Positions 9,235 to 18,801 of a stretch of DNA of 64,000 nt are shown piece by piece. Under the pieces are notes generated by a model. It was not told where the DNA came from. It saw only the letters and a program-made list of their open reading frames with translations, and ran no database searches. How positions within the stretch are numbered: the stretch's first letter is position 1; each line of letters opens with the position of its first letter. Source of the stretch: SIG307 sp964609025 (GTDB taxonomy: Bacteria > Bacillota > Clostridia > Lachnospirales > Lachnospiraceae); assembly GCA_964609025.1 (NCBI GenBank), contig CAZSQM010000017.1, positions 1-64,000 on the forward strand. Direction: 5' to 3'. The position numbers and the translations under genes are program-made.

Positions 9235-9634
9235 GATATCCCTCTAATTCCGTTTCCAAACGAATGATTCGTTTCTGCGCTTCCAGATTTTCTTTTTTCA
9301 GTGCCTCGATTTCTTTTTGCGCCGCTTCCAGCTTTGTCTGCGCCGTAATTACCTCGTGCTTTAAATCGAAAATTTCGCCGCTTTTTGCGTCGGAATCCCC
9401 GCTTGCCTCCTCCATCTGCTTCTTTAACTTAAAATAGTCGTCCGCAAGATTTAACTGAAGGTACATATTTTTCATTTCCGCGTCTAACATGCGGTAGGAA
9501 TCCATTTGCTTTAATTCACTGTACTTTGCATTCAGATAGGAAGCAACCCGCTGTAAATATTCTTCGCTTTCATAGCCGCCAAGATTCACTCTTTTTCCGT
9601 TAATAATCACTTCAATTCCGTTTTTCTTATTCAT
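9221..9634 (-). CDS. zapA: Cell division protein ZapA
   Basis: A 137-residue protein beginning with the ZapA fold (NGIEVIINGKRVNLGGYESEE), followed by a long coiled coil rich in K, E, A and L. ZapA binds FtsZ and promotes bundling of filaments at the division site. The ATG at 9634 has AGGAGG upstream. It sits between ruvB and the U32 peptidase in one minus-strand run; the gene order ruvA-ruvB-zapA-U32 is common in Clostridia. Confidence 0.88.
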   Translation of the reverse strand: MNKKNGIEVIINGKRVNLGGYESEEYLQRVASYLNAKYSELKQMDSYRMLDAEMKNMYLQLNLADDYFKLKKQMEEASGDSDAKSGEIFDLKHEVITAQTKLEAAQKEIEALKKENLEAQKRIIRLETELEGYHGKA

Positions 9635-9644
9635 CTGCTGCCTC

Positions 9645-10658
9645 CTATTCCGCCGTGCCCTGTTTTGGCTCCGGCAGGCCTAAATGTCCGTATGCTTTCG
9701 GCAATACCACACGCCCGCGGGGTGTTCTTGCAACAAACCCGTTCTGTACCAGAAACGGTTCATAGACTTCTTCCAAAGTTCCCGCATCCTCGCCAATCGT
9801 AACCGCAACCGCCTCTAACCCTACCGGTCCCCCGCCAAACTTCTCTATCATGGCGGTTAAAACGCGCCGGTCCACATGGTCTAAGCCGTATTTGTCTACC
9901 TCAAACAGATTGAGCGCCTTATCCGCAAGCTCCTTCGTTATGACACCGTCTCCGACAACCTGTGCGTAATCCCGTACACGCTTTAAGAAACGGTTGGCAA
10001 TTCTTGGCGTCCCCCGGGAACGTCTTGCAATCTCCGCAGCACCCTGCTCCTCAATCTCTACCCGCAATACCTTCGCCGAACGCAGAACAATCTGCTTTAA
10101 TTCCTCATCGGAATAAAACTCCAGACGACTGACTACGCCGAACCGGTCGCGAAGCGGCGCGGTCAGCATTCCCGCTCTGGTCGTTGCGCCGACCAGCGTA
10201 AAATGCGGCAGGGAAAAGTGCTTTGAAACCGCACTGGCGCCCTGTCCGATGAGTACGTCCATCGTAAAATCCTCCATGGCGGAGTACAAAAACTCCTCTA
10301 CCTGCCTTGGAATCCGGTGAATCTCATCGATAAACAAAACATCCCCTTCGTTCAGCTTATATAAAATCGACGCCATATCCCCCGGCTTTTCAATCGCAGG
10401 CCCCGCGGTGGTCCGGATATTAACCCCCATTTCGTTTGCGATAATCCCTGCAAGCGTTGTCTTGCCAAGACCGGGCGGTCCGAAAAACAGCACATGGTCC
10501 AGAGTTTCCTTTCTCTCCTTTGCCGCCTCGATGTAGATTTTAAGCATCTCCCGTACCTTTGCCTGTCCGATATAATCCTCTAACAGCTGCGGCCTAAGCC
10601 CCGCCTCGGTTCGCCTTTCATCCCCGATGGCTTCTGTTGTAATGATTCGCTTTGCCAT
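9645..10658 (-). CDS. ruvB: Holliday junction branch migration ATPase RuvB
   Basis: A 337-residue AAA+ ATPase. Visible motifs are Walker A (FFGPPGLGKTTLAG), Walker B (DVLFIDEIHR), the sensor region GATTRAGMLTAPLRDRFG, and the C-terminal winged helix with RTPRGRVV. It powers branch migration of Holliday junctions with RuvA. Length is normal for the family. The start ATG at 10658 has AAGGAAG upstream. It lies 35 bases downstream of ruvA. Confidence 0.97.
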   Translation of the reverse strand: MAKRIITTEAIGDERRTEAGLRPQLLEDYIGQAKVREMLKIYIEAAKERKETLDHVLFFGPPGLGKTTLAGIIANEMGVNIRTTAGPAIEKPGDMASILYKLNEGDVLFIDEIHRIPRQVEEFLYSAMEDFTMDVLIGQGASAVSKHFSLPHFTLVGATTRAGMLTAPLRDRFGVVSRLEFYSDEELKQIVLRSAKVLRVEIEEQGAAEIARRSRGTPRIANRFLKRVRDYAQVVGDGVITKELADKALNLFEVDKYGLDHVDRRVLTAMIEKFGGGPVGLEAVAVTIGEDAGTLEEVYEPFLVQNGFVARTPRGRVVLPKAYGHLGLPEPKQGTAE

Positions 10659-10693
10659 AACTTCCTTCTACCTTCCGTTTCTGCTCTGATTCG

Positions 10694-11317
10694 CTATCCA
10701 AGCTGTCTTAGGCTCAGACGTATCATCTCATCCTCTGTCATGCCTTCGGTCATTTCCACGCCCCGTACCGCTTTCAGTGCCTCTTTCTGTGCATAGCCGA
10801 GTGCAACAAGAACCTGTACGGCATTGTCACGAAGCTGTTTCTTTTCAGCCGGTTCGGATGCCAAAGACTCTGTACTGCTTTCCGCAAATTCTTCTGCGAA
10901 GGATGCGGTAAGTGCCATAATCTTATCCTTTAATTCAATCACCAGACGCCCTGCCGTCTTTTTCCCGACACCGGGTGCTGCCGAAAGTCTGTCTGCATCC
11001 TCGGAAAGAACCGCCATTCGTAGTTCTTCCGCACCGACAGAGGACAAAATACCGAGCCCCAGCTTAGGACCGATGCCGCTTACAGTTATTAACAGCTTAA
11101 AAATAGTCAAATCGTACTTTGAAAGGAACCCGAACAAAGCCACTCCGTCTTCTTTTACCTGAAGATATGTATATAGCTTTAGTTCTTCTCCCGGTGCCGG
11201 AAGCTTGTCCAAATCAGCCTGCATCACTGCCACCTCATAGGCAATTCCGCCTGCCGTCTCTATTGTTACCATATTGCTGTCTGCCTCGGCAAACATACCA
11301 TGTATATATGCAATCAC
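10694..11317 (-). CDS. ruvA: Holliday junction DNA helicase subunit RuvA
   Basis: A 207-residue protein. The start chosen is GTG at 11317 (MIAYIHGMFAE), the usual RuvA N-terminus, with AGGTG six bases upstream; a GTG three codons earlier overlaps that ribosome site. Two helix-hairpin-helix regions are visible (TVSGIGPKLGLGILS and SAAPGVGKKTAGRLVIELKD), followed by a linker and the C-terminal domain III (QVLVALGYAQKEALKAV) that contacts RuvB. It binds four-way junctions as a tetramer. Confidence 0.96.
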   Translation of the reverse strand: MIAYIHGMFAEADSNMVTIETAGGIAYEVAVMQADLDKLPAPGEELKLYTYLQVKEDGVALFGFLSKYDLTIFKLLITVSGIGPKLGLGILSSVGAEELRMAVLSEDADRLSAAPGVGKKTAGRLVIELKDKIMALTASFAEEFAESSTESLASEPAEKKQLRDNAVQVLVALGYAQKEALKAVRGVEMTEGMTEDEMIRLSLRQLG

Positions 11318-11369
11318 AACTTTCACCTCATATCTTTTTTCGCCAAAGTTTCGGAAAACACTGATTTCT

Positions 11370-11618
11370 TTATTTCAGAGGCTCAAACTTTCCTTTGGAA
11401 AACTGCAGCCTGCCTTCATCAATAAACCGCACCACCTCAAAGACCGAAATCTCCAATCCTTCCGCTACCTGGATTGCATTACTATGCGGATATTTCATTA
11501 AATAATCCTCAATACTGGAAAACAGTGTCTCATCTATTTCTTTACAATCATCACAAACAACGCGGGTACACGAACTCTTAAACACCTTGCCGCAATATTT
11601 GCATTGATTCAGCTTCAT
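11370..11618 (-). CDS. YvyF-like flagellar-operon family protein
   Basis: An 82-residue protein, MKLNQCKYCGKVFKS at its N-terminus, with two CxxC pairs (CKYCG and CDDC) that could hold zinc. The second half is a helical, HTH-like region (NAIQVAEGLEISVFEVVRFI) ending in EGRLQ. This matches the small YvyF/TIGR03826 family seen in Bacillus flagellar operons. Here it stands upstream of ruvA with no flagellar genes nearby. The start at 11618 has GGGAGGT upstream, favoured over a longer frame from 11678. Confidence 0.7.
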   Translation of the reverse strand: MKLNQCKYCGKVFKSSCTRVVCDDCKEIDETLFSSIEDYLMKYPHSNAIQVAEGLEISVFEVVRFIDEGRLQFSKGKFEPLK

Positions 11619-11711
11619 GAGATTACCTCCCTCATTGATACACTTCAACAGATATAGTATAGCATATCCCTTACGCATATGGAATAGTATTTTTTGCTTT
11701 TCCGTCTGCTT

Positions 11712-13181
11712 TTACTGATTCCATGCAATTATCTCCGGCGTATATTCGGTCACTCTGTTTCTGCCGTTTCTTTTTGAAAAATAAAGTGCTTTATCTACAA
11801 GCTCACACACCTCCGACAACTCCGGTGCTATACCAAGTTCCGCAATTCCCGCACTGATTGTAATCCTTCCGTATGTCTCATCTGTCCTCTCTTCCAGTAC
11901 CTTCCGGAACTCATTTAAACTCCGGACGGCATACTCTTTTTTTATCACCCCGATGAACTCATCTCCGCCCCATCTGGCAACAATCCCGTTCTTTCCGATG
12001 AATTCTCCCGCAAGCTTTGCAACATCGAAAATTGCCTTATCCCCGGCATTATGACCGTAACTGTCATTGATATTTTTAAAATTGTCGATATCAAAGATAA
12101 ACAACATATAGGTATCAATATCATCCCTTTTTAATTCCTGATAAAAACGAATAAAATACTTTCTGTTATATGCCCCGGTCAGTTCGTCCACTTCCGATAA
12201 CAGGTATAACTTCCTGATAATCAGGGTAGAAATCAGCACTATCACCAGAATTGCCGCAATTTCAATAAAAAGGACAGAAAAAAACAGCTTGTTACTTGCT
12301 TTATAAATCTCCTTATTGGGCACAGCCAGACAAAGTATCATTCCGTTTTTTGTCCTTGTAAATACATAAGTATCTCCCCGAAAAGCAGGTTTGGCACTTA
12401 TCTCGTTGCGTGCTTCCTCCTGCAGACGCAATATTTCTTCACTATCAAACGCAGCATCGTACAGTTCATAATCCTTATGTACAATTACGTTTCCCTCCTC
12501 ATCCGTAAGAAACGCAAAGCCGCTGTCATGTGTTTTAATTTCTGATATCATCTCTTCAATATATTCATACTGAATATCCATACCGATAACACCTACAAGC
12601 TCCTCATCCACATAATAAGGGGTTACATAAGATATCATGTTCCGATTAATATAGTTATTGTCATAGGGTGCAATCCAGACCGGTTTCCCCATTGCCACCG
12701 GTATATCGTACCATGCCGTATTCAAATCTTCACTTGCCGAAAGATCCGTAACCGGATACTCTGTTAAAATTCCCGTTCCATCATCCCGCACCAGAAAACA
12801 GCCGCTGGTAGGGGACGCTATCTCTTTATTGTAGCGTATATAGACAGACAATGCCCCTTGTGTCTGTTCTGCGATATAACGTATTCTCTTATCCATTCCT
12901 TTTGTATAGGTATCTACATAGTCAGGGTCTTCCTTAAACCGCTCAAAATCATCCAAATGATATATCGCCATAGCTTCCATCGTATGTACCGCCTGTTCGA
13001 TACTACTGATTTTAGCATCAAACTCATAGCAAAACTCCAATGATTCGAGCCTTAATTCATTCAGTGCATTTTCCTTTGACATATTCACAGTTGTTATGAT
13101 TCCGACCGCACCTATCATTGTAGTAAACAGGACAGCACAGACTGTTATTAATAAAACATAGTAAATCTTTTTATTTTTCAT
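11712..13181 (-). CDS. Cache-GGDEF membrane diguanylate cyclase
   Basis: A 489-residue protein with an N-terminal membrane segment (about 7-29), an extracellular region resembling a double Cache sensor (contains WYDIPVAMGKPVWIAPYDN and GVIGMDIQYEYIEEMI), a second membrane segment at about 300-322, and a GGDEF domain. The motif RWGGDEFIGVI (about residue 405) is intact, so cyclic di-GMP synthesis is expected. Cache domains usually bind small extracellular ligands; the ligand is unknown. GAGGTGATT precedes the ATG at 13181. Confidence 0.88.
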   Translation of the reverse strand: MKNKKIYYVLLITVCAVLFTTMIGAVGIITTVNMSKENALNELRLESLEFCYEFDAKISSIEQAVHTMEAMAIYHLDDFERFKEDPDYVDTYTKGMDKRIRYIAEQTQGALSVYIRYNKEIASPTSGCFLVRDDGTGILTEYPVTDLSASEDLNTAWYDIPVAMGKPVWIAPYDNNYINRNMISYVTPYYVDEELVGVIGMDIQYEYIEEMISEIKTHDSGFAFLTDEEGNVIVHKDYELYDAAFDSEEILRLQEEARNEISAKPAFRGDTYVFTRTKNGMILCLAVPNKEIYKASNKLFFSVLFIEIAAILVIVLISTLIIRKLYLLSEVDELTGAYNRKYFIRFYQELKRDDIDTYMLFIFDIDNFKNINDSYGHNAGDKAIFDVAKLAGEFIGKNGIVARWGGDEFIGVIKKEYAVRSLNEFRKVLEERTDETYGRITISAGIAELGIAPELSEVCELVDKALYFSKRNGRNRVTEYTPEIIAWNQ

Positions 13182-13401
13182 ATGTAATCACCTCGCAGAA
13201 AGAATAGACAGGCTTATCGGTATTAGTATATCATACTCTTTCATCAAATGGAATATTTTTTCTGTTTACATTGCAGCGACTGTAACTTGACATATTTCGT
13301 TTGAATTGTCCACTGTTCTTTTTCTCCGTTTTATGATACACTGTAACTATTGTAGTAACCTGCGGACAACTCCGTCAGGTCTCTGTAAAGGAAGGGTATG
13401 T

Positions 13402-14577
13402 ATGATCACATTAACCACATCGTTTCTGCCGGAATTTCCACCTTATCTGCCACCTGAGTATCAGGAAAAAAAGGCAATTTATTTTGATATTGAAACCACC
13501 GGGCTTTCCACACAAGGCTCTTATGTGTATTTAATCGGATGTGCTTATGAAGAAGATGGTATGTATCAGCTTTCCCAGTGGCTTTGTACCGAACCGGCTG
13601 AGGAAAAGGACTTATTGTGCCTTTTTTTCGACAAAGCAAAGACCTATGACCTTATAGTACACTACAACGGAACAGGATTTGACCTGCCTTTTCTGGAAAA
13701 GAAAGCAAAGCGACATTGTCTTAACAACCCTCTTCCGTATCTGGAAAGCATCGACCTTTACAATGTGGCACGCAGTAAGAAGCATCTGTTTTTCCTGCCG
13801 AATCTGAAATTAAAGACAATGGAAGAATTCTTTGGCTTTACCCGCACAGACATCTTTTCCGGCGGTGACTTAATCGAAGTATATGCACAATTTTTAGGGC
13901 TTCATCATTTGAACAGTCTGACCGGAAACAGTAAGGAGCAGGAAGAAACCGCACTGGGACATGTTTTACTGTTACATAATGCGGAGGATGTAAAAAACCT
14001 TCCGTCTCTTACAGTGCTGCTTTTTCTCCGGAATCTAAGCGCCTTTGTCGATAAGAGAGCCTTTCTCTCTTGTGACTTTATCACTACAACCTCCGGGCAG
14101 GCTGAGACTCTGACCATTACCTATCAGTTGCCTCTCTCAACGAAAAAGGGCTTTTCCTTTGTCTTACCCTGGGAAACTTCCGAACCGGTACTCTCTTTTA
14201 CGGAAAACGGATGCCTGACCCTGTCTCTTCCGGTATATCAAGGAGAATTAAAACATTTTTATCCGAACCCGTCGGACTACTATTATCTCCCCCTCGAAGA
14301 CTGCGCCATGCATAAGAGCGTAGCTTCCTTTGTTGAAAAAGAATACCGGAAAAAAGCAACCGCCGCCACCTGCTATACAAAGAAAAACGGAAAATTTGTT
14401 CCGCTTGGTACGGTACAGAAAACAGAAAAAGAAGCAGTAAAAAAAGCCTCTGCTTCTCTTCCATGCTTCTTATCCGACTACAAAAGTAAATATGCCTATA
14501 CTCCTCTCACAAAGGAATTATCAGAAACACCGGAGCAGCTTACCGTACTTACGAAGGAGCTCCTTCTCCTCCTGTAA
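13402..14577 (+). CDS. YprB-type RNase H-like exonuclease
   Basis: A 391-residue protein with an N-terminal RNase H-like 3'-5' exonuclease fold. The first acidic motif is YFDIETTGLS, followed by LIVHYNGTGFDLPFLEKKA (second motif) and LLHNAEDVKNLPSL (third motif). This is the arrangement of Bacillus YprB and related ribonuclease H-like proteins. The C-terminal half is of unknown role. The start is the ATG at 13402, with AAGGAAGG upstream. The 3' end overlaps the convergent gene at 14549 by 29 bases. Confidence 0.75.
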   Translation: MITLTTSFLPEFPPYLPPEYQEKKAIYFDIETTGLSTQGSYVYLIGCAYEEDGMYQLSQWLCTEPAEEKDLLCLFFDKAKTYDLIVHYNGTGFDLPFLEKKAKRHCLNNPLPYLESIDLYNVARSKKHLFFLPNLKLKTMEEFFGFTRTDIFSGGDLIEVYAQFLGLHHLNSLTGNSKEQEETALGHVLLLHNAEDVKNLPSLTVLLFLRNLSAFVDKRAFLSCDFITTTSGQAETLTITYQLPLSTKKGFSFVLPWETSEPVLSFTENGCLTLSLPVYQGELKHFYPNPSDYYYLPLEDCAMHKSVASFVEKEYRKKATAATCYTKKNGKFVPLGTVQKTEKEAVKKASASLPCFLSDYKSKYAYTPLTKELSETPEQLTVLTKELLLLL

Positions 14578-15121
14578 TAAACTCCGCATACGGCAACGTT
14601 TCAATCCAGGCGCAAAACTCTCTCCACTCCGGAAGTCTGTGATTCTTACGCTGTGCATAAATCGTCTTAAGCTGGCGGTAATTCGTCGTCATTGCCGCCG
14701 TCAGCTTAAAGCCGCAGGGATTGGAATACAGCAGTCGCAGATAATCTTCCGGATCCCCCGTTTCATTATATTTATCCTTTAACTCATTCATAATCGCAAT
14801 CATACGCTTGTCCGTATATTCGCTGTACTGGTGGTCCAAATCAAACTTCGCAATCCGGTGCATGGTAGACTGGCTGGAAATAAAGTCCAGGAAGTGATAC
14901 CGCTCCGCCTCCGTCCACGCCTTCACGGTAAAGGTCAAATCAAACTGCACTATGATACCCGTCATAAACTGGTCATGACCGCTTCCGCGCTCACACATTG
15001 CCAGCTTATAGGTACGCGGTACAATCTCCCCGTTTAATTCCTCCACTCCGATTGCCATCGGAAATTTGCTGCCACGCACTGCGCTTTCCAGCCCGTATAC
15101 TTTTACATTGCTGACTACCAT
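14549..15121 (-). CDS. Conserved protein of unknown function
   Basis: A 190-residue soluble protein starting MVVSNVKVYGLESAVRGSKF. No catalytic motif is recognised. The middle (DFISSQSTMHRIAKFDLDHQ) and the tryptophan-containing end (PEWREFCAWIETLPYAEFI) look well structured. I have the impression that similar proteins occur in clostridial genomes and phages, but cannot check this. GGAGG lies eight bases before the ATG. Its 3' end overlaps the YprB-type gene on the other strand. Confidence 0.6.
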   Translation of the reverse strand: MVVSNVKVYGLESAVRGSKFPMAIGVEELNGEIVPRTYKLAMCERGSGHDQFMTGIIVQFDLTFTVKAWTEAERYHFLDFISSQSTMHRIAKFDLDHQYSEYTDKRMIAIMNELKDKYNETGDPEDYLRLLYSNPCGFKLTAAMTTNYRQLKTIYAQRKNHRLPEWREFCAWIETLPYAEFITGGEGAPS

Positions 15122-15180
15122 TCCTCATTCCTCCGCATTCTGCTCTTCTAAAAGACTTTTCCTCTTTCTGTTTTTGGCTC

Positions 15181-15960
15181 CTATGCCGCCTTTTCGTCCT
15201 TTGGTCCCCTGCTTTTACGAAATCCGAAGAAAAGAACCATTGCTGCCCCTGCCGCAAAGATAAAGAGAGAAATAAACTGCGACGTGGAAAGCCCGCCGAC
15301 CGCTCCTCGCGGGTCGTCGCGCAAAAACTCAATCAAAAATCTTCCGACGCTGTAAAACAGTAAATAACATCCGGCAATTACCCCGTCCTTTTTCACGCGC
15401 TTCGCCAAAAGCACCAAAAGGAAAAAATGAAGAAAATTCGCCGCACTCATAATGAGCTGGGTCGGAATCACCTTAATTCCTGCCATTGCCGGATATACCG
15501 AATGGTTAAACGCCATCCCGTACCACGCGTCCGTTTCCTTTCCGTAACAGCACCCTGCAAGGAAGCAGCCGATACGTCCAAAGCCCTGCGCCAGTGCAAT
15601 AGACGGCATAACAAGGTCAAAATACTTTAAAAAACTAAGCTTTTTTCTCTTCGTGTAAAGATAACCGGAAAAAATACCGCCGATAATACCGCCGTACACA
15701 ACAAAGCCGTACATAATATCCCGGAAATCCATGCCGCCGTTTACAAGCGTCCTCCATTCGGTAATAACAAACAGCAGCTTCGCGCCCAAAATACCGCCCA
15801 CAGCACACCACATTCCGAGCGGCCAAATACGTTCCGGGTCCAGATTTAGCTTTTTCGCTCTATACTCTGCCATACAAAAGGCCGCAAACACGCCGATGGC
15901 AATCATCAAACCGTAACTGTATATCTTAATCGGTCCAAGTTCAAATAAAATCGCTCTCAT
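15181..15960 (-). CDS. lgt: Prolipoprotein diacylglyceryl transferase
   Basis: A 259-residue membrane protein with about seven hydrophobic segments. The Lgt signature is clear: LAQGFGRIGCFLAGCCYG, including the conserved arginine, and YSYGLMIAIG at the N-terminus. It transfers diacylglycerol from phosphatidylglycerol to the lipobox cysteine of prelipoproteins, the first step of lipoprotein maturation. Two lipoproteins encoded later in the window would be substrates. The ATG at 15960 (MRAILFE) has AAAGGA upstream; the longer frame lacks support. Confidence 0.95.
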   Translation of the reverse strand: MRAILFELGPIKIYSYGLMIAIGVFAAFCMAEYRAKKLNLDPERIWPLGMWCAVGGILGAKLLFVITEWRTLVNGGMDFRDIMYGFVVYGGIIGGIFSGYLYTKRKKLSFLKYFDLVMPSIALAQGFGRIGCFLAGCCYGKETDAWYGMAFNHSVYPAMAGIKVIPTQLIMSAANFLHFFLLVLLAKRVKKDGVIAGCYLLFYSVGRFLIEFLRDDPRGAVGGLSTSQFISLFIFAAGAAMVLFFGFRKSRGPKDEKAA

Positions 15961-16108
15961 ACTACATTCCTTTCTTCCACTCCCCACATATTATGTATTG
16001 TAACAGAGGCCGCAAAGAAAGACAAGGGGGGAAGTTTAAAATAATAGCTCAACCGGTATCGTCTTTGTTTCATGCCTGAAACGATACCAACGAACCGCCG
16101 TACCTTCC

Positions 16109-16549
16109 TCACCTATTAATCCACTGCACAAACGCCGTCTTATCCGTGCTGTTGTACCCCGCATTCCGGTAAAATTCCAATGTCTTTGTCTTCTTAGAAC
16201 CGGTCAGCAGCATCATTTTATAACAGTTACTCTCCTCCGCTATTTTCTTTGCATACATAAGACACGCAGTGGCATAGCCTTTTCCACGGTATTCCTCATG
16301 GGTCACCACATTTTCCACAAAAGCATAAGGTCGTACATTTCTGGTTAGGTTCGGAATCACGACGCATACACAGGACGATACGATTTTTCCATCCACTTCG
16401 CATACGATAAGGTGATGGTTCTTGTCGTTTATGATTTCGTTCCATGTCTGCCGTAAGTGCTCGGAATCCTCCGGCACCCTGTCTTCATGAAGATATAAAT
16501 ATAGTTCCAAAAGTTGTTTTAAATCATCTTGACGAACTTCTCTTACCAT
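16109..16549 (-). CDS. GNAT family N-acetyltransferase
   Basis: A 146-residue GNAT-fold protein. The acetyl-CoA binding loop is visible as VVTHEEYRGKGYATACL (R-G-x-G-x-A), followed by a helix and the C-terminal strand region EFYRNAGY. The acceptor substrate is unknown. The ATG at 16549 (MVREVRQDD) has GGAGAGG upstream; a TTG five codons earlier overlaps that site. Confidence 0.82.
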   Translation of the reverse strand: MVREVRQDDLKQLLELYLYLHEDRVPEDSEHLRQTWNEIINDKNHHLIVCEVDGKIVSSCVCVVIPNLTRNVRPYAFVENVVTHEEYRGKGYATACLMYAKKIAEESNCYKMMLLTGSKKTKTLEFYRNAGYNSTDKTAFVQWINR

Positions 16550-16647
16550 GTGTTTCCTCTCCAAAATCTAAATTAAACTATTTGTATTCATAGTCCGGTT
16601 TCAAATAAATATACTTCTCCCAGGATAAATTATCATTAGCTTCTCCG

Positions 16648-17259
16648 CTACTCATTTCGACATTCTACAACCTCTTCCCCGTCAATTACAATCCCCTCTC
16701 CGTCATTAATACGAAAAACTTTCTTCTTCTGCTTTTCCTCATACATGCAACAGATTTCCTCAAATTTTTCAAATCTGCTTTGCATCTTGCTATAATGCGG
16801 AAGCACCTCGATTTCCGTCAAGGAAAGACCTTGCAAATCCGTAAGCCCTAAGAAATTCATTTCCGGTGAATAAAGATTTACCAGTTCCAACGTCGGTCCA
16901 AATACAAAAGCCGCTGCACTCCAGCCGATTAATACCTTTTCTGTCGCAATCTTTCTTAAAATTTCCTCAGTCCGGTGCTTCCTAATAGAGTTTAACAAAT
17001 AAAATGGATTACCTCCGATAAATTCTACTACATCAGCCGATAACAATGACTCTGCCTGTTGCTTGTCCAAATCAAAGATAGTAACCTCTAAACCTATGGA
17101 TTCTAACTCTTTTGTACATCGCTCCACATGATAATTCTTCTCTTTATATTCATTGTCGGCAGTGACTACCAATGCGGCAGTTTTAGACTGTTTGACTCTG
17201 TCCCCGACACATTTTAACAGCTTCTCTCCGGATAAACCGTTGGAACATAATACAAGCAT
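16648..17259 (-). CDS. Peptidase S51 (dipeptidase E-like) family protein
   Basis: A 203-residue protein of the class I glutamine amidotransferase-like fold. Motifs fitting peptidase family S51 are VEFIGGNPFYLL and the nucleophile elbow IGWSAAAFVF, where the serine replaces the cysteine of amidotransferases; a histidine follows at LPHYSK. Some relatives cleave Asp-X dipeptides, others process cyanophycin. AGGAGA lies upstream of the ATG at 17259. Activity on a specific substrate is not predictable. Confidence 0.75.
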   Translation of the reverse strand: MLVLCSNGLSGEKLLKCVGDRVKQSKTAALVVTADNEYKEKNYHVERCTKELESIGLEVTIFDLDKQQAESLLSADVVEFIGGNPFYLLNSIRKHRTEEILRKIATEKVLIGWSAAAFVFGPTLELVNLYSPEMNFLGLTDLQGLSLTEIEVLPHYSKMQSRFEKFEEICCMYEEKQKKKVFRINDGEGIVIDGEEVVECRNE

Positions 17260-17387
17260 AAATAAATCTCCTACACATTTTTTGCGCTATACTTTTCCCA
17301 AATTTTCTATCAACTCATTTATCTGTTGCTGATACCGGCTACTCCCTCGTTCCAGGTTTGTTCTCATTTGCAAACATTGTCTATATG

Positions 17388-18590
17388 CTATCTGTTACGT
17401 TGTTTTACATACTCCCTGTACTCATCCCGAATCAGTGCATAGGAAATACAATTCACAATCACCCGCATTACATCCGGTTGGTCAATGTTCCATAAATGGT
17501 CATTCTTTAACGTTCCCATATTAAACTTTTTTCCATCGATAATCTCTGGATAGCGTTCTTCAACAAACATCCGCAGTTCATCAATCTTTCCACTGCCTTT
17601 ATTTCCTACGGCAATTCGTCCGCTATGGTAAAAATATACGGTATCATTAACCACTTGCACATTATCATCAAAGGACAACTGCAACGCATGATGCGTTTCC
17701 CGTTCATTATCGTGAGCCACACACATACAGGTTTTAGCTACACTCTCTTTTTCTGTCCTTTTGTATGTACTAAAAGCAAATGACACAAATTCTGTATCTC
17801 CATTATACTCAATCAAAAAAGAACGATAAGGTGAAAAGAACTGACCACCGCCTGCATTTCCGTAAGTGAGCAAGCGAACCCCATAATCATCTACAAGCCG
17901 AAAAATACCATAATCTCCAGACGGAATATGATGCCGTACATCATACAATGCTTCTTGCAGATTAAACGCTGCTTTTGCAATTTCCATCGGAGTAGCTTTG
18001 CTAATATCAGTTCCATAATAATCCTCCGGATACTCTGCAAAAACACCTTTCAAATACTGCTCAATATTTCCAAACGATACCCTGTCCGGCAAATCTTCAC
18101 GTGTTTTCACCTCGCCTTTGCCATCAAGCATCTCTCCATACGATGGAACCGCATCTAATTCTTCATAAGTATCTTTTTCCGCGGAATATTTGTAACAGTA
18201 CATTTCATATCCATTACAAACCATTGCATAATCTGCTCCCAGAGCATCACAATAGTCAAACACCTGCATATGTGCCTTTTCATCCAAATATACTTCTGGA
18301 GCCTTGCACTCCACTACCAAAACTGGATACGCAACCTCATCTTGCATGCCATGCACAATAATATCCGCTCTTCGCTTAGAATCCACATGGTAATGTGATA
18401 AATGTTCTTCTACCAGAATTGCTTCCTTGGGAGCCTTAATCTCGTTAATTAAATACGCAATCACTCTTTGGCGGACAGTTTCCTCTGGCGTAATATAAAT
18501 CAATTTCTGCCGAACCGGATCAAGATAACACTCTTTACCCTTCCTACGATATATCTCTGGAAGGAGCTGACCTTCAATGTTTATTCTCAT
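17388..18590 (-). CDS. Stand-alone type I restriction HsdR_N-like nuclease-fold protein
   Basis: A 400-residue protein whose first half matches the N-terminal domain of type I restriction R subunits (HSDR_N_2): EETVRQRVIAYLINE, then KRRADIIVHG and VLVVECKAPE. The last two give the D and ExK residues of a PD-(D/E)xK nuclease. No helicase motor domain follows, and no hsdM or hsdS genes are near. The second half is unassigned. The ATG at 18590 has AGGAAGGA upstream. It may be an orphan defence or repair nuclease; function is inference. Confidence 0.7.
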   Translation of the reverse strand: MRINIEGQLLPEIYRRKGKECYLDPVRQKLIYITPEETVRQRVIAYLINEIKAPKEAILVEEHLSHYHVDSKRRADIIVHGMQDEVAYPVLVVECKAPEVYLDEKAHMQVFDYCDALGADYAMVCNGYEMYCYKYSAEKDTYEELDAVPSYGEMLDGKGEVKTREDLPDRVSFGNIEQYLKGVFAEYPEDYYGTDISKATPMEIAKAAFNLQEALYDVRHHIPSGDYGIFRLVDDYGVRLLTYGNAGGGQFFSPYRSFLIEYNGDTEFVSFAFSTYKRTEKESVAKTCMCVAHDNERETHHALQLSFDDNVQVVNDTVYFYHSGRIAVGNKGSGKIDELRMFVEERYPEIIDGKKFNMGTLKNDHLWNIDQPDVMRVIVNCISYALIRDEYREYVKQRNR

Positions 18591-18722
18591 ATACACTATC
18601 CTTCCTGTTGTAAATTTAATCATAGCTACTATTATACCATCATTCCCATGAATACACAATTTAGAAATATCCATGTGCATCACCAAAGTACCTCTCAACT
18701 TATATATAACTTATATCTCCAA

Positions 18723-18751
18723 TTATAACCTGAAACAGATTACTGTATAAT
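18723..18751 (+). promoter_or_regulatory. Possible promoter of the XRE gene
   Basis: TATAAT at 18746-18751 with a weak -35 (TTATAA, 18723-18728) 17 bases upstream, about 50 bases before the XRE start. Only the -10 element is convincing. Confidence 0.4.
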
Positions 18752-18801
18752 TCTGAACAATCAGTAACATAACATTTTCATCATCGCAAAGGAGGTGTTC
18801 T

